Positions 1-6,972 of a stretch of 64,000 nt of DNA are shown here, one piece after another. Origin of the DNA: JAEUHQ01 sp964538915 (GTDB lineage: Bacteria; Planctomycetota; UBA1135; UBA2386); the NCBI GenBank assembly GCA_964538915.1, contig CAZIFB010000006.1, forward strand, positions 1 to 64,000. The letters are read 5' to 3'. The translations under genes and the position numbers were made by a program. The number at the start of each line of letters is the position of its first letter. The first letter of the stretch is position 1. The notes beneath the pieces were generated by a model. It was not told the DNA's origin, searched no databases, and was given only the letters and a program-made list of their open reading frames with translations.

Positions 1-1
1 C

Positions 2-2230
2 GAACACGCGCTGTGCCCCGACCGCGTGCGCTTCGTCGGCGACCCCGTCGTCGCGATCGCCGCGACGGAAGAGGAGATCGCGTGGGACGCGTGCCGTCTC
101 GTCGAGGTCGAGTACCGCGAGCTGCGCACGATCGGCGGTGTGCACGAAGCCGCGGCGAACGACGAGCCGCGCCTGCACGACTACGGCGTTCGCGGCAACA
201 TCCATCGCCTCGAGAACCTCGAGTTCGGGGATCTCGCGGACGGCTTCGCGCGCGCCGCGCACACGCGCGAGGACACGTTCTTCTTCGAGGGCAACACGCA
301 CCTGCCGATGGAGCAGCACGCGACGCTCGCGCACTTCGACAAGGACGGCAAGCTGACCGTCTGGTCGTCGACGCAGACGCCGCACTACCTGCACAAGGCG
401 CTCGCCCGCGTGCTGCACCCGTTGCCGGCGCACCACATCCGCGTCGTCGCGTGCCCGAACGGCGGCGGTTTCGGCGGCAAGAGCGATCCGTTCAACCACG
501 AGATCGCCGCCGCGAAGATGTCGATGCTGACCGGCCGCCCGGTCAAGATCGCACTCACGCGCGAGGAAGTGTTCTTCTGCCACCGCGGCCGCCACCCGGT
601 GCTGATGCGCAGCAGGATCGGCGTCACGAAGAACGGCCGCATCACCGCGCTCGACTTCCACAGCTTCCTCGATGGCGGCGCGTACGGCAGCTATGGGACG
701 GCGAGTACGTTCTACACCGGTGCGCTGCAGACGGTGACCTACGCGGTCGAGAACTACCACTTCCGCGGCGCGCGCTTCTTCACCAACAAAGCGCCGTGCG
801 GGCCCAAGCGCGGTCACGGCACGCCGCAGCCGCGCTTCGCCCTCGAGGTGCAGCTCGACAAGATCGCGTGCGACCTCGGGCTCGACCCGGCGCAGATCCG
901 CCTCGACAACCTCGCGCCGCGCGACTCGCTCACTGCGAACTTCCTGCGCATCGGCTCGATGGGGCTCGGCACGTGCATCGAGAAGGTCGTCGCCGGCTCC
1001 GGCTGGAAGCAGCGTCGCGGCAATCTCGGGAAGCAGGGTTCTTCCCCGGGGGCGAACGGCAAGTACCGCGGCCTCGGCCTCGCGTGCAGCAGCTACCTGA
1101 GCGGCGCCGGCCTGCCGATCTACTGGAACGGCATGCCGCACTCGGGCGTGCAGCTGAAGCTCGACCGCAGCGGTCTCGTCACCGCGTTCTGCGGCAGCAC
1201 CGACATCGGCCAAGGCAGCGACAGCGTGCTCGGCTGGATCATCGGCGAGGTGCTCGGCATCGACCCGCTCGGCATCAAGGTCGTGACGTCGGACACCGAC
1301 CTCACGCCGGTCGACCTCGGCAGTTACAGCTCGCGCGTCACCGTGATGACGGGCAACGCGGCGATGCAGGCCGCGGAGCGCGCTCGCGACATCGTCGCCA
1401 GCGGCGTGTCCGCGAAGCTCGGCGTTCCCGCCGGTCGCCTCGTGTTCGCCGACGCGCGCGTCTTCGACAGCGAGGACCCGCAGAAGGGCATGACGTGGCA
1501 GGAGGCCGTGTGCATCGCGGAAGCGAAGCACGGCACCATCGGCACCGTCGGCAGCTACTCGCCGCCGCCCGCGGCCGCGAAGTTCCGCGGCGGGGGCGTC
1601 GGTCCGAGCCCGAGCTACAGCTACTCGGCTGCGGTCGTCGAGGTCGAAGTCGACATCGAGACCGGCATCTACACGGTGCCGAAGGTCTGGATGGCGCACG
1701 ACATCGGCCGCTCGCTGAACGCCGCCGTCGCGATGGGGCAGATCGAAGGCTCCGTCTACATGGGCCTCGGCGAAGCGATGATGGAGGAGATGGCGTACCG
1801 CGACCGCGTGCACAAAGGCAACCGCATCTTCGTGCACAAGATCCCCTCGCTGCTCGAGTACAAGAGCCCGGTCACGTTCGACATGCCCGAGGTCGTCACC
1901 TACGTCGTCGAGGACCCGGACAAGAACGGTCCGTTCGGCGCGAAGGAGGTCGGGCAGGGCCCGCTGCTGCCGATGATGCCGGCGGTCGCGAACGCGATCT
2001 TCGACGCGGTCGGCGTGCGCGTCGACGAGATCCCCGTCTCGTTCGAGAAGGTGCACGCGGCGCTGATGGCGAAGAAGGAGGGCAAGGAGCCGCGTTTCGG
2101 GCCGAGCAACGGTCCCGACGGGATCCCCACCGTCGACTTCGGCGACTCGCTGAAGATCAAGACGCCGTGGCAGGGTGGCGACGGCACGGCGTGGAACGAA
2201 CCGAAGCGCGAGAAGAAGGCGGCGAAGTAG
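2..2230 (+). CDS. Molybdopterin-binding large subunit, xanthine dehydrogenase / 4-hydroxybenzoyl-CoA reductase family (5' partial)
   Basis: The reading frame is open from the window edge, and its first residues (EHALCPDRVRFVGDPVVAI) already match the family, so the true start lies upstream. The product should bind the molybdenum pterin cofactor and form the substrate pocket of a molybdenum hydroxylase. Visible motifs are the glycine-rich GGGFGGK (461-481), QPRFALEVQLDKIA, the STDIGQGSDSV segment and the C-terminal GAKEVGQGPL region. The gene ends 12 bp before the FAD subunit gene, whose GGAGG ribosome site lies in the gap. The [2Fe-2S] subunit is not in the window and may lie upstream. The partner's extra cysteine loop favours a 4-hydroxybenzoyl-CoA reductase-like enzyme over a purine oxidase. 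The usual catalytic Glu of the VGE motif reads Gln here (codon 1955-1957). Substrate is not determinable from sequence. Confidence 0.9.
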   Translation, partial: EHALCPDRVRFVGDPVVAIAATEEEIAWDACRLVEVEYRELRTIGGVHEAAANDEPRLHDYGVRGNIHRLENLEFGDLADGFARAAHTREDTFFFEGNTHLPMEQHATLAHFDKDGKLTVWSSTQTPHYLHKALARVLHPLPAHHIRVVACPNGGGFGGKSDPFNHEIAAAKMSMLTGRPVKIALTREEVFFCHRGRHPVLMRSRIGVTKNGRITALDFHSFLDGGAYGSYGTASTFYTGALQTVTYAVENYHFRGARFFTNKAPCGPKRGHGTPQPRFALEVQLDKIACDLGLDPAQIRLDNLAPRDSLTANFLRIGSMGLGTCIEKVVAGSGWKQRRGNLGKQGSSPGANGKYRGLGLACSSYLSGAGLPIYWNGMPHSGVQLKLDRSGLVTAFCGSTDIGQGSDSVLGWIIGEVLGIDPLGIKVVTSDTDLTPVDLGSYSSRVTVMTGNAAMQAAERARDIVASGVSAKLGVPAGRLVFADARVFDSEDPQKGMTWQEAVCIAEAKHGTIGTVGSYSPPPAAAKFRGGGVGPSPSYSYSAAVVEVEVDIETGIYTVPKVWMAHDIGRSLNAAVAMGQIEGSVYMGLGEAMMEEMAYRDRVHKGNRIFVHKIPSLLEYKSPVTFDMPEVVTYVVEDPDKNGPFGAKEVGQGPLLPMMPAVANAIFDAVGVRVDEIPVSFEKVHAALMAKKEGKEPRFGPSNGPDGIPTVDFGDSLKIKTPWQGGDGTAWNEPKREKKAAK

Positions 2231-2242
2231 GAGGACACCGAG

Positions 2243-3223
2243 ATGCTGCGACTCCCGACGTTCACCTACCACCGGCCGAAGACCGCCGCCGACGCCGTTC
2301 GCATCGCGAGCGAGCACGGCAAGGAAGCGATGTTCGTCGCGGGCGGCACCGACCTGTATCCGAACATGAAGCGGCGGCAGCAGACGCCGACGCAGGTCAT
2401 CTCGCTGCAGGACATCCCCGGGCTCGACCAGGTCGAAGTGCACCCGCAGGGCGGCGTGCGCATCGGTGCGCTCGCGAAGCTGTCGATGCTCGAGAATCAT
2501 GCGCACCTGAAGCAGCACTACGGTGCGTTCGCGCACGCCGTTCGCGAGATCAGCACGCCGCTGCTCCGCAACATGGGCACGATCGGCGGCAACCTGCTGC
2601 TCGACACGCGCTGCACCTACTACGACCAGACGCACGAGTGGCGCGAGTCGATCGACTACTGCATGAAGAAGGACGGCGCGATCTGCTGGGTCGCGCCCGG
2701 TTCGCCGCGCTGCTGGGCCGTGCAGAGCTCGGACACGGTGCCGGTCGTGTGCGCGATGGAGTGCGACGTCGAACTCGTCGGCAAGGACGGCGCGCGCCGC
2801 ATCAAGGCGGGCGATCTGTACCGCGACGACGGCATCCAGTACCTGACGAAGAAGCCGGAAGAGCTGCTGACGCGCCTCTTCCTGCCGCCGCCCGTCGGCT
2901 GGAAGGCGAGCTACATCAAGCTGCGCCGCCGGAACACGTTCGACTTCCCGATCCTCGGCGTCGGCGTGTGCCTGTGGTTCGATGGCGGCGGTGTCGTCAC
3001 GAAGGCGAACGTGCGGCTCGGTGGCGCGGGTTCGTACGCGATCCCCGCGGTCGAGACCGAGAAGCTGCTGGTGGGGCAGAAGCTGACGGACGAGGTGATC
3101 GCCGCAGCCGGCGCCGCGGCGATGAAGCCCGCGCGCACGATGGACAACACCGACCAGGACGTCTACTGGCGCAGGAAGGTCGCGCCGGTCTACGTCGCCA
3201 GAGCGATCGCTGCGTGTCGGTGA
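2243..3223 (+). CDS. FAD-binding subunit with an extra four-cysteine [4Fe-4S] loop (HcrB-like)
   Basis: This 326-residue protein is the flavin subunit that passes electrons between the molybdenum subunit and the iron-sulfur subunit. FAD-binding motifs VAGGTDLYPN (about residues 32-41) and TIGGNL (113-118) are present. Between TIGGNL and the rest of the domain is an insertion with cysteines 124, 140, 148 and 157 (spacing 16, 8, 9). Ordinary xanthine dehydrogenase and CO dehydrogenase flavin subunits lack this loop; the beta subunit of 4-hydroxybenzoyl-CoA reductase has a comparable loop that binds a [4Fe-4S] cluster. The start has a clear GGAGG 8-9 nt upstream and follows the large-subunit stop by 12 bp, so the two form an operon. 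The physiological substrate is inferred only: a CoA-thioester or another aromatic compound. Confidence 0.88.
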   Translation: MLRLPTFTYHRPKTAADAVRIASEHGKEAMFVAGGTDLYPNMKRRQQTPTQVISLQDIPGLDQVEVHPQGGVRIGALAKLSMLENHAHLKQHYGAFAHAVREISTPLLRNMGTIGGNLLLDTRCTYYDQTHEWRESIDYCMKKDGAICWVAPGSPRCWAVQSSDTVPVVCAMECDVELVGKDGARRIKAGDLYRDDGIQYLTKKPEELLTRLFLPPPVGWKASYIKLRRRNTFDFPILGVGVCLWFDGGGVVTKANVRLGGAGSYAIPAVETEKLLVGQKLTDEVIAAAGAAAMKPARTMDNTDQDVYWRRKVAPVYVARAIAACR

Positions 3224-3474
3224 CGTGATGGACTCGCCGTGGCCGGCGGTGGACGCGTTCCTCGCGTTCGTGCTGCGGGTCTCGATGTGGTAGTTCCAAC
3301 ACGCCGAGTGGCCTGCGTGGGCGCCGTGGCGCTCGGCGCGACTTGGCCCTCGTTGCGGCGGACGACTCCCTTTCACGAGCGACTCGATGACCGGGGCATG
3401 CTGGGAACTCTTCTTGCTGGGAACCGGTACGCAGCCTGGTGCGCACCGGACCAGGCTTCCATCATGCCCGCTCC
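3224..3474 (+). other. Non-coding gap upstream of the DUF2075 gene
   Basis: About 250 bp with no convincing gene. A 22-codon frame beginning GTG ATG near 3226 (MDSPWPAVDAF...) runs into TAG at about 3290 and could be a gene remnant. No promoter, repeat or terminator stands out. It marks one flank of the helicase gene. Confidence 0.4.
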
Positions 3475-5475
3475 ATGGGAAGTGCCACGAACGCGCCTCG
3501 CTCTGCCGCCTGGTACGGCGCGAGCGTCGCGCAGTTCGTGACTGCGTCGACGAACGAAGTCGTCGGCGCACTGACCCGCGCCGGTCCGTTCGCGATCGAC
3601 GAACCGCAGCGGCGGGCGTGGGAAGAGCAGATCGAGCTCTTGCGTGTCGCACTGACTGACGTCGACGGCTGGTTGTGTCTCGAGTTCGACGTGCCTCGTC
3701 TCGGCTCGCGTATCGATGTCGTTGTGATCGCAGGTGCCGCGATCCTGCCGATCGAGTTCAAGGTTGGGGCCGAAGACCACCTTCGCCCCGACTACGAGCA
3801 GGCCTGGGACTACGCGCTCGACCTCAAGAACTTCCATCGCGGTTCGCGCGACGCGCCGATATTCCCAATCCTCGTGGCGACGGAAGCTGCGAAGGCAGAT
3901 GCGGCGTGGGAGCCGCCGCACAGCGATGGCGTGCGTTCGCCACGGCGGAGCAACCCCACGACGTTGCGCGTTGCAGTCCTCGACGCGATCGCGGCAGCCA
4001 ATGGTCCGGCGATCGACGGAGAAGCGTGGGCGCAGGCTCCGTACCACCCGACGCCGACAATCGTTCAGGCGGCCCAGGCGCTGTACGCGCGGCACTCCGT
4101 CGAGGCGATCTCGCGCAATGATGCCGGGGCGAAGAACCTCGCAGTCACGTCGCGAGCCGTGGAGCAGGTCATCGACGATGCGCGACGGAGTGGATGGAAG
4201 GCCATCGTGTTCGTCACGGGTGTCCCGGGCGCGGGCAAGACGCTGGTCGGTCTCGACGTTGCGACGCGGCATCGCCGCGCGGTCGAAGAGGACCCGACCC
4301 ACGCGGTCTACTTGTCGGGGAACGCACCGCTGATCGCCGTTCTGCGTGAGGCTCTGACGCGGGACGAGTACGAACGCCTGCGGCAGCAGGGAAGGCGAGA
4401 ACGCAAGGGAGCGATCCTGCAGCGTGTGAAGCCGTTCCTGCAGAACGTGCACCAGTTCCGGGACGAGGGACTGCGTTCCGAGGCTCCGCCGGTCGACCAC
4501 GTGGTCGTGTTCGATGAAGCGCAGCGTGCGTGGAACCGCGAGAAGACCGCGACCTTCATGAAGCTGAAGAAGGGGCGGCCGGACTTCACGATGTCCGAGC
4601 CCGAGTTCCAGCTCTCCTACATGGACCGGCGATCCGACTGGGCCGTCGCGATCTGTCTCGTCGGGGGTGGTCAGGAGATCCACGTCGGTGAAGCTGGCAT
4701 CCACGCGTGGATCGACGCCGCGCGTGAACGCTTCCCGCATTGGCGCATCTTCGTGTCGCCGCGGCTCACGGACTCCGAGTACGGAACCGGTGCAGCGATC
4801 GATTCGCTCGCCGACCGACCACACGTGACTTGGTCCGAGGACCTGCATCTCGCGGTGTCGATGCGGTCGTTCCGCGCCGAACGCGTGTCGTCGTTCGTGA
4901 AGGCAGTCCTCGACTTCGACGTCGGTACCGCTCGCCAGCTCTGCGCCGAGCTGCGGGCCCGGTATCCACTCGTCGTCACGCGCGACCTGCAACGCGCCAA
5001 GGAGTGGATTCGATCCCATGCACGCGGATCGGAGCGTTTCGGACTCGTCGCCTCATCGCAGGCCGAACGCCTGAAGCCGCATGCGATCGACGTCCGCACC
5101 AAGGTCGATCCCGTGCAGTGGTTCTTGAACGAGCGTGACGACACGCGTTCGTCGTTCTACCTCGAGGATGCGGCGACGGAGTTCCAGGTGCAGGGGCTGG
5201 AGCTCGATTGGGCTTGCGTGACCTGGGACGCGGACCTGCGGCGGTCGGGTTCTCGCTGGCTGCATCGCAAGTTCCACGGCAGCCGGTGGAAGAACGCGAA
5301 CCACCTCGATCATCAGCGCTACCTCGTGAACGCCTATCGCGTGCTGCTGACCCGCGCGCGGCAGGGCATGGCGATCTTCGTTCCGCCCGGCGACCTGGCG
5401 GACCCGACGCGGTTGCCCGAGTTCTACGACGGCACGTTCGACTACCTGGTGTCGCTGGGCATCGAGAGTCTGTAG
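3475..5475 (+). CDS. DUF2075 / Schlafen-group-3-like nuclease-helicase
   Basis: A 666-residue protein with two visible parts. The N-terminal region (about residues 1-150) has a PD-(D/E)xK-like pattern, Asp81 in SRIDVVVI followed by Glu94-x-Lys96 in IEFKVG, as in many DNA nucleases. The rest is a P-loop helicase-like domain: Walker A GVPGAGKT (249-256), Walker B VVFDEAQRAWN (about 344-354), and a C-terminal NAYRVLLTRARQG motif typical of superfamily 1/DUF2075. ATG 3475 was preferred over 3439 because the conserved N-terminus (WYGASVAQFV) begins just after it; no ribosome site supports either. Relatives occur in stress or defence settings, but the role is unproven. The gene stands alone between two non-coding stretches and looks slightly less GC-rich than its neighbours, compatible with horizontal acquisition. 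Confidence 0.82.
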   Translation: MGSATNAPRSAAWYGASVAQFVTASTNEVVGALTRAGPFAIDEPQRRAWEEQIELLRVALTDVDGWLCLEFDVPRLGSRIDVVVIAGAAILPIEFKVGAEDHLRPDYEQAWDYALDLKNFHRGSRDAPIFPILVATEAAKADAAWEPPHSDGVRSPRRSNPTTLRVAVLDAIAAANGPAIDGEAWAQAPYHPTPTIVQAAQALYARHSVEAISRNDAGAKNLAVTSRAVEQVIDDARRSGWKAIVFVTGVPGAGKTLVGLDVATRHRRAVEEDPTHAVYLSGNAPLIAVLREALTRDEYERLRQQGRRERKGAILQRVKPFLQNVHQFRDEGLRSEAPPVDHVVVFDEAQRAWNREKTATFMKLKKGRPDFTMSEPEFQLSYMDRRSDWAVAICLVGGGQEIHVGEAGIHAWIDAARERFPHWRIFVSPRLTDSEYGTGAAIDSLADRPHVTWSEDLHLAVSMRSFRAERVSSFVKAVLDFDVGTARQLCAELRARYPLVVTRDLQRAKEWIRSHARGSERFGLVASSQAERLKPHAIDVRTKVDPVQWFLNERDDTRSSFYLEDAATEFQVQGLELDWACVTWDADLRRSGSRWLHRKFHGSRWKNANHLDHQRYLVNAYRVLLTRARQGMAIFVPPGDLADPTRLPEFYDGTFDYLVSLGIESL

Positions 5476-5774
5476 CGAGCCCTTGGTTCTCGGTGGCCGC
5501 CACGTAGCCGTGAGCGAGTCAAGAGCCTCACGCCGACGTGGCGGTGGTTGCGATGGTCCTGCGCGGGATTGGTTCCGGCCTTGCTCCTCGTGGTGCGGCT
5601 CCCTGGCACATACCGGGTTCGGCAAACAACCTGCGTCCGTGCCCTCGGGTTTCGCCGGATCCGCACGACTCCGCTGATCTCCAGCGGGCGCCGTCGCGGT
5701 ACAACTCCTCGTCCGTGATGGTGCCGCCACCGCGCACCTCGCCCGGCTCGCGCGGCCCCACGGAGAGAGAGACC
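5476..5774 (+). other. Non-coding gap upstream of tandem-DUF1579 gene
   Basis: About 300 bp without a credible gene. On the minus strand near 5690-5750 a short stretch reads TITDEELYRDGARWR, which looks protein-like but has no start or surrounding domain; it may be a decayed fragment or chance. The last bases (GGAGAGAGAGACC) give the downstream gene a purine-rich ribosome site. Confidence 0.4.
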
Positions 5775-6836
5775 ATGAAGACCTGCACGCTCCTGTTGGC
5801 GGCGCTCGCCGCCGCTCCCTTCCTGTGTGCCCAAGAGGACAAGAATCCGGCTGCTCCGGGCGGCATGCAGATGCCGGATCCCAAGACGCCCCAGCACGAC
5901 GTGCTGAAGGCATTCGTTGGGTCCTGGCAGACCACGATGAAGATGGAGGCGATGCCCGGCGTCCCGGGCATGGAGAAGCCGCAGGAATCGAGCGGCACGG
6001 AGCACTGCGAACTGATCTGCAACGGCCTCTGGCTGAAGGCGACCAACGAGGGCACGCACGACGGCAAGGCGTGCCAGGGCCTGTGGCTCGTCGGCTACGA
6101 CCCGGCCGCGAAGTCGTACACCGGGCTCTGGGTCAGCAGCATGGACGAGCCCTCGTCCGCGATGACGGGATCGTTCGACGCAGCGAAGAAGACGTGGACC
6201 TTCACCGGTGAATCGCCGTTCGGCCCGTACCGCAGCGTCCTCGTCTGGAACGACGCCGACACCAGCACGGAGACCTGCTACCTCGTCGCCGACGGCAAGG
6301 AGACGAAGTGCATGGAGATGGTGCGAAAGCGCGTGAGCGGCGGGAAGCCGGTCGACGCGTCCGCCAACTTCACCAAGCCCGAGGCGAAGGAGTTCGCGAT
6401 GCTCGCGGAAGGTGTCGGTACCTGGGACGCGACCGTGAAGAGCATGATGCCCGGCGCACCGGCGACGGAAGAGAAGGGCACCGAGAAGGTCGTGCCGATC
6501 TGTTCGGGCAAGTGGTACTGGTCCGACTTCAAGGGCACGATGATGGGCGCGCCGTTCGAGGGCCACGGCATCACGGGCTACGAACCTTCGACGAAGAAGT
6601 ACGTCAGCTACTGGATCGACTCGATGAGCCCGACCTTCTCGCGCACCGAGGGCGACTACGACGCGGCGAAGAAGCAGTTCACGATGGCCGGGAAGTGCGT
6701 CGGCATGGACGGCCAGCCGATGACGATCGAGCAGACTTCGACCAACGGTCCGGACAGCCGCGTGTTCAAGATGGTCATGAAGAGCGCGGCGATGACGCAC
6801 GAGATGCAGATCGACTTCAAGCGCACGAAGGGCTGA
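5775..6836 (+). CDS. Secreted protein with two tandem DUF1579 domains
   Basis: The 353-residue product begins with a signal peptide (MKTCTLLLAALAAAPFLCAQ, cleavage probably after CAQ), so it is exported. Two homologous halves follow: one from about residue 42 (DVLKAFVGSWQTTMKM) and one from about 203 (EFAMLAEGVGTWDATVKSMM). Each continues with a GLWL/GKWYW strand, a GYDP or GYEPSTKKY turn, and a DAAKK segment. DUF1579 proteins are usually one domain; here the unit is duplicated. ATG 5775 is chosen for its purine-rich ribosome site and because the signal peptide starts there; the open frame upstream has no family similarity. Function is unknown. A coding-like tail continues in frame after the TGA. 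Confidence 0.85.
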   Translation: MKTCTLLLAALAAAPFLCAQEDKNPAAPGGMQMPDPKTPQHDVLKAFVGSWQTTMKMEAMPGVPGMEKPQESSGTEHCELICNGLWLKATNEGTHDGKACQGLWLVGYDPAAKSYTGLWVSSMDEPSSAMTGSFDAAKKTWTFTGESPFGPYRSVLVWNDADTSTETCYLVADGKETKCMEMVRKRVSGGKPVDASANFTKPEAKEFAMLAEGVGTWDATVKSMMPGAPATEEKGTEKVVPICSGKWYWSDFKGTMMGAPFEGHGITGYEPSTKKYVSYWIDSMSPTFSRTEGDYDAAKKQFTMAGKCVGMDGQPMTIEQTSTNGPDSRVFKMVMKSAAMTHEMQIDFKRTKG

Positions 6837-6950
6837 TCGCCCAGGGTCGCGAGCAACCGCGACTTCCAGGAATGGGTCGGCCGCGAACTCGGTGAAGCAG
6901 TGCGCAAGCAGATCAGCGAGGCCGTGACCAAGGCGAACCGCAAGTCGTAG
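6837..6950 (+). pseudogene. In-frame coding-like remnant after the DUF1579 stop
   Basis: In the same frame as the preceding gene, the bases after its TGA read SPRVASNRDFQEWVGRELGE and on to a TAG at 6948-6950 (about 37 codons). The segment has the alternating charged/hydrophobic character of a real helix (EAVRKQISEAVTKANRKS) but no start codon or ribosome site. It may be a decayed C-terminus of a lost gene or a readthrough tail; sequence alone does not separate these. Confidence 0.35.
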
Positions 6951-6959
6951 CGGCGCCCG

Positions 6960-6965
6960 TAGACT
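6960..6965 (+). promoter_or_regulatory. Putative -10 element (TAGACT) of the kinase gene
   Basis: TAGACT lies 7 nt upstream of the GTG start at 6973, with no ribosome site between. The spacing fits transcription beginning at or next to the start codon (leaderless mRNA), and the same arrangement recurs in the window. Confidence 0.5.
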
Positions 6966-6972
6966 CGGGCGC

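Noticed and set aside
13..3228. Long plus-strand frame (about 1,071 codons) overlapping the molybdenum hydroxylase genes
   Set aside because: Arg/Pro-rich composition, spans two recognised genes in another frame, no motif. A GC-driven shadow.
5690..5760. Minus-strand peptide TITDEELYRDGARWR as a possible gene
   Set aside because: Protein-like for about 25 residues only, with no start, no domain and no conserved flanks; kept only as a possible relic in the gap description.
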